Of a stretch of DNA of 64,000 nucleotides, positions 1 to 11,011 are shown piece after piece (position 1 is the first letter of the stretch; every line of letters starts with the position of its first letter). Location of the stretch: NCBI GenBank assembly GCA_033296885.1, contig MU863908.1, positions 186,001-250,000 of the forward strand, in the 5' to 3' direction. A program made the position numbers and the translations under genes. The notes under the pieces were generated by a model. That model made no database searches. It was not told where the DNA came from and saw only the letters and a program-made list of their open reading frames with translations. The stretch is from Triangularia verruculosa. Its lineage: Eukaryota; Ascomycota; Sordariomycetes; Sordariales; Podosporaceae.

Positions 1-481
1 TTATCGAAAAGTTTTAGTAATTAATATATTTCTAAGGGCTTTTTATTTTTTTTAGCTTTAGGATTCGCCTATTTAGCTAATAACCGGATACTAATATAAA
101 CTTATATAGGTATTTAAAAAGAGGGATAAAAGAAAAGTAATTAAAATGAAGCCGTTATTAACTATTTATCGATATTAAGAGTAATATAATTAGCAAACGA
201 TAAAGCGTTTTTATATTTAAACTATAGTAAAATTCCAAAAATAATACTATTACTCTATATATAATTAAAATGTAAAGTTTTCTTCTCTAAAAAAACGGTA
301 TACCTTTCACGGAAATCCTCTAAATCAAAGGTCGTATAATATAAAGACCTCTTTAATAATATATTAACTTTAAAATATAAATTCTTAACTAATTATATAG
401 TTAAATATTAAAAATTATTAAAGGTTATAAAGGCAGTTTACTTATAAAAATAGCCTTTTTTACGAGTTTAAGCCCGGCTAT
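1..481. other. RIPed AT-rich flank, no gene
   Basis: AT-rich DNA with stop codons in every frame that I tried and no recognisable domain. It is the target into which the chromovirus at 482 inserted: the last five bases before the LTR (GCTAT, 477-481) recur directly after the other LTR. Confidence 0.6.
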
Positions 482-879
482 TGTTACGAATATAATATAG
501 ACACCCGAAGAGAACAACCAATAGGAGAGAGGAAGCACGATAGCCAATCAAAGGAAAGGAGGATAGACTAATAAAAGGAGGATTATCCGGAATACGAGGA
601 ATTATAAATGATTCCTGGAAATCATTATAATTCTTAATAGGCAATTATAATCCTCGAAGAATAAGAGTAATTTAGATCTTAGTACTAGGTCTATATATAT
701 AGAGGAACTAAATAACTTATAAATAATTCCGTAGTATATAATTATAACTTATATTTACGGTATCTTATATTTACATTAAAATATCTTATTATATACTATT
801 TAGCTATACCGAACTAATTATTAGAAATTACTTTTAACCGAATATCCCTTTTAGAGGTTCTATATAGGGATTCGTTATA
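482..879 (+). repeat. 5' LTR of chromovirus copy 1
   Basis: Starts TGTTACGAATATAATATAGA and ends in GTTATA, the damaged form of GTCACA seen at the end of the partner LTR. Homologous to 10613-11011 along its length but RIPed throughout (for example TGTGCACTG of the partner is TATATACTA here). Confidence 0.9.
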
Positions 880-929
880 CGTTATATACTCACTTTAACT
901 CTATTATCGGATAAATTAAAAGCGCTAAA

Positions 930-1887
930 TTAAACGTTATAGCCGGAAATACCAATATCTAACCCACTATCGACCAACTTCTTACTCGTATCTAAAAGCT
1001 CGAAGATAAATCGCACCTCTCTTATAATACCCTTATATAAGAGAACGGCGTACTCTATCGGAAGATCGGTACTTTATATAAGGAAAAAGACCGCGCTAAA
1101 CTCGAAACTCCTAATTACTATAAAGGAGTAAAAGGAGAATTAAAGGGATTTTTAATCTAATTTAAAGTATACTTTCGATATTACCCTTTCCGTTTTCTGG
1201 ACGAAGAGTCTAAAGTAGTATACGCCGCGTTTAGGCTTAAAAACAAAGCGCTTACCTAGTTCGAACTTATCTTAGAAGACTACTTTAATAATAAATATAA
1301 CGAGAGGAAAGATATTACTAAAAAATATTTTAAAACGTATAAAAAATTTAAGGAAAAGATTAAAAAAGTATTTAGAGAGTACGATAAAGGTAAGCGTACC
1401 TAAGAGTAATTAGTTAACCTTAAATAAACTAGATCTACTACCGACTATACTATAGTATTTAAAACAGATATACTTTATAGCGAGATTAATAACGAAGGAT
1501 TAATATAGTTATTTTATAACGGGCTTAAAAAAGAAATTAAGGACGAGTTATACCGATAGGAACGACTAAAAATAATCGACGAGTATATTATAATAACGGT
1601 CCGTATTAATAATCGGTAATATCAGCGCCGTAAAGAGCGCAAAGGCACACGCGTACCAAGACCCTACCGGCCCAACGACAAAAGAAAGAGATAACTTTAC
1701 GGGACTCACGTCTTAGGGACTACCTACGTAAGGCCTATAAAAATAAACGCAATATAAAAGCGGTTTAAAGGAAAGAATAACGTTAAATACTTTAATTATA
1801 GAAAAATAAGCTACTTTAAAAGAAACTACCAGTTATTTAAATAACTCGGTTAAAAAGAAAAAGAAATAACGGTAATAACTAAAACTA
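930..1887 (+). pseudogene. gag of chromovirus copy 1, first part (RIPed)
   Basis: The + strand reads as a retrotransposon gag matching the better-preserved gag at 46160-47225 (minus strand). Recognisable segments include YFRYYPF, VVYAAFRLKNKALT and KGKNNVKYFNY, the last being the start of the CCHC knuckle with Cys and Gly positions mutated. Many in-frame TAG/TAA stops are present. The frame is broken at 1888 by the pogo element and resumes at 3037 with TEYTYKDLQDLADDYTD, which aligns with TEYTYEDFRNLADDYTD of copy 2. Gag would assemble the particle and bind RNA; this copy cannot. Confidence 0.8.
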
Positions 1888-1943
1888 ACGTGCGTGATAA
1901 GCGAGCGCAACAGATAAGCGAGCGCAACAGATAAGCGAGCGCA
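1888..1943 (+). repeat. left TIR with three subterminal direct repeats
   Basis: The 17-bp unit GATAAGCGAGCGCAACA occurs three times in tandem from about 1896. The right end (about 2990-3034) carries two inverted copies, one with GACAAGCGAG. Iterated subterminal motifs of this sort usually are transposase binding sites; that role is inferred. Confidence 0.85.
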
Positions 1944-2002
1944 ACACTTTCCACGCGTCGTACCACCTCCGCCTTCAACACTCATTTCCTCCACAATCTA
2001 AT

Positions 2003-2927
2003 ATGGTATCACCGTCAAATGAAGCACGATTAAATCTGGCTCTCCAGGCTCTTCAAAACAATAAAAAGCTAAGCTTGCGAGCTACAGCTAAGATCTATAA
2101 CGTTGACCATACAACTCTCTTCCACCGACGCGCCGGCCGGCCTGCACGATACGATATTCCAGCCAACTCACATAAGCTTACCGATCTAGAGGAGCAAACG
2201 ATTGTTCAATATATAATTGAGCTCTGTACGCGTACATTTCATCCTCGGCTTTATTACGTAGAAGATATGGCCAACCGATTGTTACGCGAACGCGACGCGC
2301 CTCCTATTAGCGTACGATAGGCTCACAACTTCGTCAAACGCCAGCCAAAACTTCGGACGCATTTTACGCGTAAATATAACTACCAAAGGGCCAAATGCAA
2401 GGATCCAAAGGTTATTAGCGAGTGGTTTACCCTCGTACGGAACACCAAGGCCAAATACGGTATCGTGGATAACGATATCTACAACTTCGACGAGACTGGG
2501 TTTATAATGGGCATTATCGTCGCTATTATAGTCGTTATAACTTCTGACGGCCGTAGTAAGGCCAAACAGATCCAGCCTGGCAATCGTGAGTGGGCTACGG
2601 TTATTCAGGGCGTAAATGCTTTAGGTTGGGCTATCCCACCATTCATCATCTTGGCTGGGCAAGGCCAATGAGGAGCTTAGTAAGAGACGGAGAGCCAAAA
2701 AAACACGTGTGCGGCTTGGAGGGTCACTTACTGTACAAGAGGCACAGGATCTACTGGATCAGAAGGCTGTGGGTGAGCAGGTAGCCCAGGAAATACGATA
2801 AAGTGGTGGTGGTGCAGGGGGGTCTCGTACGAAGATTCGGTGCTGTGGTGTGTGCGGCAAGCCTGGCCATAATGCACGTACGTGCCAGGAGGCTGCAGAA
2901 TCATCTGATTCATCTGTTTCTAATTGA
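2003..2927 (+). pseudogene. pogo/Fot1 transposase, internally deleted
   Basis: ATG at 2003 opens a 105-codon stretch with a Psq/CENP-B-like helix-turn-helix (NEARLNLALQAL, LSLRATAKIYNV, HRRAGRPA) ending in a TAG at the sequence RDAPPISVR. The frame continues past it into NDIYNFDETGF and VITSDGRSKAK (first DDE catalytic aspartate region) up to PPFIILAG near 2655. A deletion then joins this to the C-terminal tail: SKRRRAKKTRVR, a CCHC knuckle (CGVCGKPGHNARTC), and the stop TGA at 2925-2927. The second and third catalytic acids are missing, so the element is non-autonomous. Confidence 0.88.
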
Positions 2928-5235
2928 GTTATTGTAGTTTCCTAGTGTTGTGGTTGTGTAATTGAGGATAGTTGTGGTAGGGTGTTAAAAAGTGTTGCGC
3001 TCGCTTGTCTGTTGCGCTCGCTTATCACGCACGTTATACTGGTTATCAAGATCTTTAATACCGAATATACTTATAAGGATTTACAGGACTTAGCAGACGA
3101 TTATACTGATAGTAATTATAAATACAAAACTTAGAAAGGAGAGTTAACGGTCGATTCCGAAGGAAAAAACTACGTAATAAAATAAAAACTACTAATTAAA
3201 AGGGCTATAAAATTAAAAAAAAGCACTACTTTAGGGCCCTTTAAAAAAACTATACGATAATTAAGGCAGGTTTTTACCTTAATTAATACCTCGGACTAAG
3301 ATATAGAAAGAACAATAAAGTAAGCGGAGAAATAAATTCTAAAATTTAAAAAAATAATAGTAGAGTTTTAAGAATAGCAAGAAATTATTAAACGATAATA
3401 TTACAATTTCGAAAATAAAGTAATATAAACTACTAATAATAATTAGCCGACTATATAATTATAATAAAGAAACGAATATTAAATTATTTTAAGGGAAGAG
3501 TTTAATAATAAATTTATAATAATTATTATTAGCGAAAAGACTTAAGGTAAATATTAGGTATTACGACCGACGGTTAACACCGGACTTATAATAATATTAA
3601 AAGAATACCTAACCTTCGGGTAGTATATCCGTTACGAGAGAGATACTCCGTAAATCTACCTACAATACCCGGAATATAGAAGGATACTATAGTTCTAGTA
3701 TATCGTTTACGTATATAAAAAACACTACTAATTAAAGGCTTTTAACCGGTATTAGCCGATTAAAGAGTTCGCCTTAACAGGCGAATTAATACTAGTACGG
3801 AATATATTTGCGAGATAGGGAATACCGGAAGAAGAATTAAATAATTATTTTCTATAGAAGATAGAAGACCCAGTCGAATAAAAGGGACTCTAAGTCATAT
3901 ATATCACACTTAGGCACGTGAAGTACTACCTCGATTAAATAGTAAATTAAAGAGAGAATACCACCGATAAAAAAGAATTCGGCTTAATGTAGTATAAGAG
4001 TGCGGATTACGCTTTTTACCTACGAACGAAAGCCCGGAAATACTACGAAACTAGCCCTAAAATACAAAAGGCATATAATAAAAAAAAAGCCCAGAATAGT
4101 ACTAGATATAAGAAGTAAAAGGAAGCCTAATAACGATAGTTAGCCGATTTCGAGCTATTAGATAATTTAATCGAAAAGAACGCTCTAAAGGTATAATAAT
4201 AATCAGGAAAAGGACTACGGCCTTTTACGGAGGCTAAAAATTTCTAAAGGACTACGAATAATACGTTAATAAGGTCGCTACGGTATAAAGAAGGGGTATA
4301 AAAGATAAAAAACTACGGATAATAACGCATTAAAAGGGTTTTTAAATATAAGTACTTATAAATAGTAGAATAAAAGCGGATTTAATTTTACCTAAATTTA
4401 TATAATAAACCCGAATTCTATAAAAGAAAAAGAAGGAAGAAGTTATTATAAAGGGACCCTTCCCTATATAATTAGTAACTAGAAAAACGGTACTACTGGA
4501 TATTACTATATTAAGAAAAACAATAAAAGTGATTTTCAACATCGTAAATATAAGGCCAGAGAAGGATATAATCCTAAGGCAATTATAGTACAAAAACTAT
4601 AACCTAAACATCGATTAAAAGGATAGTAGCCATCTACGACCGAGGGAATATCGGGAATATCTAACCAACGATAGAAGATTAAGGGCACGGTAGAAATAAA
4701 GTGTAGGATAAGCACCCTCCACAGCACCACTATAAAAAATACGAGAAATATTAATATACTTAATCAATAAAGGTAGTAAAATCGAAAAAATAAGGTTAGT
4801 AAAAACAGTTACATTAGTGGAAATTATAGTAATAATAAAGGACAAATACGCCTATTATAATAATATAAAGAAAAGTAAGAAGAAGAAGGTACCGGTCGAA
4901 TATTAAAGGCACCCGGTATTCACGGCAAAACACCTTCAAAGTCTACCAAAGAAGGGACTATAGGACCACAAAATTAAACTTAAAAAAGGAATAAAGCTTA
5001 AGCTTTTCTAAGTCTACTACACCAATAATAAACAGAGTAAAGAATTACGGAAGTATTTAGACGAAAATATCAAGAGAGGGCATATTAAAGCATCTATATC
5101 GCCAGCCGGGTACCCTATTTTCTTCGTACCGAAGAAAGACGGGAGCCCGTAACTATATATAGATTATCGACAACTAAATCAGAAAACAGTAAAAAACGGT
5201 TACCTATTACTATTAATTTCGCGGCTACGGAGTTA

Positions 5236-7097
5236 ACGTACTTTATAAGTGAGTCGGTCATATAAGTGGGCCGGTCACTTTTGACCACCCTTCGAATACC
5301 ATCCTCCATTGCAATACAACGAAACTATCAACCAACTATAATTACATCAGAAACAGCTGAATCAGACCCTTCTGCAGCCTCCTAGCAAGTGCGGGCATTA
5401 TAGCCAGGCTTACCGCACACACCACAGCACCGAACCTTCGTACAAGCCCCCCCTACATTACTACTATCCGGCTACGTTTCTTACACTCCCTCCCCATCTA
5501 CAGCTTTCTAATCCAGTAGATCCTGTGCCTCTTATACAGTAAGTGACCCTCTAAGCCTTACGCGTGTTTTTTTGGCTCTCCGGCGCTTGCTTAATACCTT
5601 ATTAGCCTTACGGAGCGACGAGACCTCTGCACGAAGGAGAGCCACCTGGTACATTATAGCCGTTATACCTTTAGTAAACTAGTCTACCGCAGCTAACATT
5701 GAAGTCGGGGAGCTATTTTGATGGTTGGCAATGCGAGTCTTAATAAGCGTTGACTATAAATTAGCTTCTCGAGGGTTATGTAGTGTTTGGGAGACCCAAG
5801 GTTGTGCAGTGCCGGGCCGTAAGTTTAGAGGTATTGGCGTACGAAACTTCATATCCAGCTTAGAAAGCACCCTCTTTGGATCGTACGGTATAAGGCTAGC
5901 ACCTGCAAAGCCACCCTGTATATTCTTCTCCGTTATAAAGGTGAAGAAGGCCTCGCGGAAGGCACAGAGGAACTCGAGCTTACTTATATAGTTGATATAC
6001 ATGCGCATCAAATCTTCGATCTGGCGGCCGTACGCCTGCTTTAATGGTCCAAAGCAGCCGACATCGAGTAGCTAAAGGAGGTGGGAGGAATGCAGAGGTA
6101 TACAGAGCGTAATGATGTTATTCTATTAGCAGTAGCGCTCGAATTCGGTCGAGTAGTGGCTTTCGTAGCCGTCGAGGATTAACAACCGGTATTTGCCCTT
6201 TATATAGGGCGCTGTATAATAGTCGAAGTATTTAATCTAATCTAAGCCTACTATATTAGTAATCTAGCTATTATCGGTAATTACGATGCGCTAAATAAAC
6301 GGTAGATTATACTCGGTATACCAATTAATAAGGTAGTATTACGTAGTTAAGATAATAAAAGGAGGGATAGCCCAGCCGAGGGCATTAACTCCCTAGATTA
6401 CCGTTACCTATTCGCGGTTGCTAGGCTAGGCCAGTTTTGCTTTACTAAGGCCGTCCGAGGTTATAACCACTATACCCGCGAAGATAATACCTATTATAAA
6501 CCCAATCTCATCGAAGTTATAAACATCGTTATCCACGATACCGTACTTAGCCTTAGTATTCCGCATAAATATAAACCACTCGCTAATAACCTTTAGATCC
6601 TCGCACTTAGCCCTCTAATAATCGTATCTACGCGTAAAACATATACGGAGCTATAGCTAACGTTTAACGAAGTTATATACCCAAAGCTTACCAACAAGGG
6701 GCGCGTCGCGTACGCGTAGCAATTGGTTAGCCATATCTTCCACACCACGTAATCTTGGTGGAAAAGCTCGCGCACATAGCTCAATAACGTATTAAACAAT
6801 AGCATCCTCTTCGGGTTAAGTAAGCTTCTTCGATTTGGGCGTGGTATTGCGTCGTACAGGCCGGCCGGCGCGTCGGTCACGGAGGGTTGAGAATGGTATA
6901 TTATATAGCTTTGCTGCGGCTCGGAGGCTTAATTTCGGAGTATTTTGAATAGCCTCAAGGGCCAAGGCTATCCTAGCTTCATTTAAAGTAGGAGGCATGT
7001 TAGGTTGTAGAGAAAGTTGATGTTGAGTGTAGGAGGACGCGTCGCGGTCGAAAAGTGACCGACCCACTTATATGACCGACTCGCTTATAAAGTACGT
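5236..7097 (-). mobile_element. Fot1/pogo transposon, full length, partly RIPed
   Basis: The left end ACGTACTTTATAAGTGAGTC (5236) is matched by its complement ending at 7097, with a TA duplication outside each (5234-5235 and 7098-7099). The ends share ACGT..NNNATAAGYGAG with the element at 1888 but have different subterminal units (ATAAGTGAGTCGGTC, then ATATAAGTGGGCCGGTC). At 1862 bp it matches the usual Fot1 size. It sits in the RT region of chromovirus copy 1, in opposite orientation to the host element. Confidence 0.92.
5328..6998 (-). pseudogene. Fot1/pogo transposase, full length with RIP stops
   Basis: ATG at 6998 starts MPPTLNEARIALALEAI, a Psq-type HTH, then RDRRAGRPVRR (CENP-B/Tc5-like region). 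The DDE core is readable: DNDVYNFDE (first Asp), VITSDGLSKAK, LLILDGYESHYS (second Asp), LLDVGCFGPLKQAYG (third acidic position). The C terminus has a basic segment (RRRAKKTRVRLRGS) and a CCHC knuckle (CGVCGKPGYNARTC) before the stop at 5328-5330. Several codons are now TAG/TAA, as expected from RIP of CAG/CAA/TGG. All catalytic motifs survive but the frame does not. Confidence 0.88.
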
Positions 7098-9720
7098 TAA
7101 CTATTAAAGGTATAATAATTTACTAAACTTAATATACTAATCGGGTACGCGCATATACAAATCAAAGAGGGAGACGAATAGAAGACGGCTTTTCGTACGC
7201 TTTATAGGCATTTCAAATACCTCGTTATACTATTCGGGCTTACAAATATATTAGCGATTTTCTAAGCCCTTATTAATTATACGATTCGCTAATACCTCGA
7301 TAAAACAATAATTTACTACCTCGACGATATTCTTATCTACTTACGCACTTTAGAGGAGCACAAATAGCACGTTAAAGAGATTTTAAACGCGCTATATAGA
7401 GCCGGATTATCGGTTAATAAAGATAAAAGTAAATTCTATATATAAAAGACGGTTTACCTAGGGTATTTTATTTCGCTAAGAGAAGTATAAATAAAATTAA
7501 GGAAAATTACGGTAGTTAAAAACTAACTGAAATTATAAGTAAAAACGGCCGATTAATTAAAAATAAAGGTTCGAAAGTTTTTAAGATTTATAAACTTCTA
7601 TCGAATATTTATACGGAACTATAGTGTTATAATAAAGCTATTAAACGACCTTACTAAAAAAAACGCTAAATTTAAGTAGAAAAAGGAATAAAAGGAGACT
7701 TTTCAAACTATTAAGAACACTATTACGGTAGATCTAATACTTAAACTCCTTAACCTAGGACGACCTTTTAAAATCGAAATAGATACCTCCGACTACACTA
7801 TCGGAGGGCAGCTAGAACAATAAGACGAAAATAGAAAATTACACCTAGTAGTATTTTTTTAAAGAAATTAAAAGGACCACGTAAGAATTACCCTATCTAC
7901 GATAAAAAGCTACTTACTATCATTAAAGCCTTCGAAGAGTAAAGACCATACCTTAGCGGTACTAACTACGAAGTCCAGGTCTATACGGATTATAAAAACT
8001 TAAAGTATTTCACTACTACTAAAGTCCTTAACGCTAAGTAAAACAGGTAATCAGAATTTTTATTAAAATTCAACTTTTAGATCTACTATAAAAAAGGGTT
8101 TAAGAACGTAAAAGCGGACGCTCTAAATAAAAGGGCGGACCACTATAAAAAGAAGGTAGAAGAAGAGTCACCACCTTTACTACAGAAAACAGTAAAAGGT
8201 ATATTTAAATACCCACTTTAATAGTGGGCCGAGTATTGCGTAATATACCGAGAAGAATCCACTACCTACAAATACTAAAGCCACATCGATAGTAACAATT
8301 AAAAGTAATAGGCCGAATTAAAACTATTAGGGATTTAGAAAGATAATCGCTACCGGCTCTAATATAATAACAGGGCCTATATCGATCCAGACCTACGGAA
8401 GACCCTGATTTAGGAGATCTACGAATCGAAGCTCGGAGGATATATAGGAATAGCTAAAACAACGGAGAAAATTAAATAACACTTTAATTAGTTAAAATTA
8501 AAAAAAGATATAAAGGAAATACTACGGAAATATAACCTCTATAAAAGAACGAAAGTAAAGAGGTATAAGCCGTACGGATTCTTAAAGCTATTATTAGTAA
8601 TAGAGCAACCTTAGAGTTCGGTATCTATAGACTTTATTACTAAACTACTAGAATCCAAGAATACAACTACGGACGTTAAGTACAACAATATCTTAACGGT
8701 AGTTAATAAGCTTACTAAGTAAATGTATTTCCTACCCTATAAAAAAACCTAAATAGCGGAGTAATTAACGGATATAGTATTTCGGAACGTTACAACAATA
8801 TACATATAGCCAAGAAAGTTTATTACGGATCGTAATACCAAGTTCGTATCGAAGTTTTAAAAAACCTTAATAAAGTAAGTAAAAGTAAAAAGCAAAGCGT
8901 CGTCAGTATACCACCCGCAAACGGACGGCTAAACGGAGAAACTTAACTAGATTATTAAATAATATCTTCGAAACTACATTAATTTCGAACAAAATAACTA
9001 GGTCGAACTTTTACTAACGGCACAACTCGTATATAATATAGCACTTACGGAGATAACAAAAGTCATACCATTCTTCGCGAACTATAGTTTTAAGGTAAAT
9101 CTACGGTAAAAACTAAAGGCAAAAGTACCTAAAGCAGCAATAAAAGCAGGAAAATTACATATATTACACGCCAAACTTAAAGAAGAACTTAAGTTCGTTC
9201 GAGAACGTATACGTAAGTACTATAATATTAAACGGCTTAAAGGACCTCGCTTAAAGAGGGGGGATAAAGTATTTTTATCAATACGTAACCTACATATAAA
9301 GAGACTAAGTAAGAAATTAGACCACAAACGAGTAGGACCATTTAAGGTCAAAAAGAAAATATCGAAGATAGCGTATAAACTAGAACTACCTAGTATAATA
9401 TACCTACGGTTACGAACCTTTTACATCTCATTTTTAAAACCTACACCACTAGCAAATAAAACCAATACTCTAAAAGTAGTAGAAAATAAAAAAGAAAATA
9501 TAATATAAAAAAAGTACTAAATTTATGGATTAATTAAAAACAATTGGAATATTTAATTAGCTAATTAAATTACCTAGCTATAAATAATTTATAAGAACCG
9601 GCAGAAAATTTAAACTACCCTGATAAATTAAAAAAATTCCACTAACAATACCTAGACCGACCTAAATAAAAAGAGCGTACCCCAGGGTCAGGAAAGGTCT
9701 TCCTAAACCTAAAGTATAGA

Positions 9721-9791
9721 TAACCTTAACGGGAATCGAACCCACACCTCTAACGCAGTAATCGACGTGCTATACACTACACTACAAAATT
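9721..9791 (-). other. tRNA-like segment, antisense within the chromovirus
   Basis: Reading the minus strand, a 71-nt unit has an intact B-box/T-arm (GGGTTCGATTCCCG), an A-box-like D-arm (TAGTGTAGTGTATAGCAC) and roughly pairing ends (AATTTTG with TAAGGTT plus a terminal A). The anticodon arm does not pair. An equivalent 71-nt unit is at 41357-41427 in copy 2, again antisense to the element, so it belongs to the element family rather than being a chance tRNA gene. Confidence 0.6.
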
Positions 9792-9839
9792 AATAGAGAC
9801 CTAAGAACCTACCCATAACTAGCACCACGAACCTTAATT

Positions 9840-10560
9840 GCCCGGAGAGGTTAAAAAGATTTTATCGGAGGAACCTTAGGAGGCCAAAGGAGGAGAGTAG
9901 CGAGGTGAGCCCGGTAGTAGACTAAAAACCGAGTTATTTACGGGATCGACGAACCCGCCGGAGAAGTCTTAGCCCAGCCAGTCTAACAATATAGAAGCTT
10001 AATCGAAGGAGGGGTCTAACGGAGGTAGGGAAGCGACCTTACTAGCGGCCTCTTAGCGCTCTAGCTCTTCTAATTCCTTTATAGTATTAAAACCCCGGAA
10101 TATAATCCGCGATATCTTTTCGCGCTATATTTTCTTCTATTTACGTAAACGCCGAACTTTTTCGTTCGTAACTTCGGCCTCTTCCTAAATACAACGGATA
10201 TTTATAGCAGTAGCCTCCACTTACTCCTCAGCGAACTTAAACTCCGCCTCTATAGTATCGTATTAAAAAATAATATAGAATAATTAGCGAGGAATTACTC
10301 TAAGAACGTTATAAAGCGAAAAAGTATAACGGACATACTTAAGGTAACGGGAGGACTCGGAAGGCGATATAATATAAGGGAGATTACGAGTAAAATAAGT
10401 AGAATAGGGGGTTAGTATAGCGAAAGGACGATATAATATTTTCGTCGTAAGATCGATACAAATTAACGTTATTAAACGCTTAAGTTTACTTACGCGGTTA
10501 AATATTATAGCGAGAAAAAATAAAGAGGAGGATTTATAATGGGTAAAGATAGTTATTAGT
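9840..10560 (-). pseudogene. antisense accessory ORF (Cys/coiled-coil protein), RIPed
   Basis: Between the tRNA-like segment and the 3' LTR the minus strand encodes a charged, probably coiled-coil stretch: FKFAEE, VEATAI, EEAEVTNEKVRRLRK, KKI, REKISRIIFRGFNTIKELEE, followed by an acidic/proline tail (PPLDPSFD). It matches in position and type the ORF at 40761-41305 of copy 2. I recall related short proteins (two CxxC pairs, then a coiled coil with an RLRKQK-like core) among fungal hypothetical proteins but cannot name a function. Multiple stops. Confidence 0.6.
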
Positions 10561-10612
10561 AAAAGGTTTTAAAATAAGGCCGCCGAAACGTCGACCTAAG
10601 AGGAGGGGTATC

Positions 10613-11011
10613 GTATTACAAATATAATGTGGACACCCGAGGAGAATAACCAATAGGAGAGAGGAAGTACGATAGCTAATTAAAGGAAAGGAGGATAAAC
10701 TAATAAAAGGAGGATTATCCGGGATACGAAGAATCATAAATAATTCCTAGGAATCATTATAATTCTTAATAGACAATCATAATCCTCGAAGAATAAGAGT
10801 AATCTAGGTCTTAGCACTAGGTCTATATATACAGAGGAATTAAATAACTTATAAATAGTTCCGCAATATATAATCATAGCTTGTATTTACGGTATCTTAT
10901 ATTTACATTGAGATATCTTATTGTGCACTGTTTAGCTGCACCGAACCAATTATCAGAAGTTGCCTTTAACCGAGTATCCCTTTCAGAGGTTCTGTACAGG
11001 GGTTCGTCACA
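10613..11011 (+). repeat. 3' LTR of chromovirus copy 1
   Basis: Starts TATTACAAATATAATGTGGA (damaged TGTTACG) and ends GGGGTTCGTCACA at 11011. The first two thirds are RIPed, whereas the sequence from about 10900 on is nearly undamaged (TGTGCACTGTTTAGCTGCACC), so a RIP edge lies inside the LTR. The target duplication GCTAT follows directly. Confidence 0.9.

Larger units (their letters stand above)
1888..3034 (+). mobile_element. Fot1/pogo-type DNA transposon, internally deleted copy
   Basis: The terminal inverted repeat begins ACGTGCGTGATAAGCGAGCG at 1888, and its complement ends at 3034. A TA duplication sits on each side (1886-1887, 3035-3036), the pogo/Tc1 target choice. At 1147 bp it is about 700 bp shorter than the relative at 5236-7097. 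The missing part is the middle and end of the DDE domain, while the N-terminal DNA-binding region and C-terminal zinc knuckle remain. The sequence is GC-balanced and hardly RIPed although its host is wrecked, so it arrived late or escaped. It is nested inside gag of chromovirus copy 1. Confidence 0.92.
3037..9680 (+). pseudogene. pol of chromovirus copy 1 (RIPed; interrupted at 5236-7097)
   Basis: Relic polyprotein on the + strand. Reverse transcriptase begins near 4960 (LRKYLDENIKRGHI, SPAGYPIFFVPKKDG, YIDYRQLNQ), is split by the Fot1 element and continues at about 7190-7440 (the region of the YLDD active site in copy 2). RNase H follows at about 7750-8150 and integrase at about 8400-9400. 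At about 9510-9660 a chromodomain reads as LEYLIS..LNYLAINNL followed by EPAENLNYPDKL, which places the element among chromoviruses. Stops occur every few tens of codons, so there is no function. Chromodomains in this group steer integration toward particular chromatin; that is family knowledge. Confidence 0.85.
482..11011 (+). mobile_element. Ty3/Gypsy chromovirus copy 1, RIPed, with two nested Fot1/pogo insertions
   Basis: Two direct LTRs (482-879 and 10613-11011) bound a gag-pol region read on the + strand in the order gag, protease region, RT, RNase H, integrase, chromodomain, all riddled with TAA/TAG from C-to-T changes. The 5-bp sequence GCTAT flanks both ends (477-481 and 11012-11016), so this is one insertion with both boundaries preserved. 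Removing the two nested DNA transposons and their TA duplications leaves about 7517 bp, nearly the 7513 bp of copy 2 at 40154-47666, which supports both sets of boundaries. It cannot be autonomous. Confidence 0.93.

Noticed and set aside
5725..6011. Opposed 85-88-codon ORFs at 5.7-6.0 kb as separate genes
   Set aside because: The minus-strand one is the C-terminal part of the Fot1 transposase; the plus-strand one is its shadow.
9721..9791. Calling a functional tRNA gene
   Set aside because: T-arm and D-arm fit, but the anticodon stem does not pair in either copy and the unit is part of a transposon.
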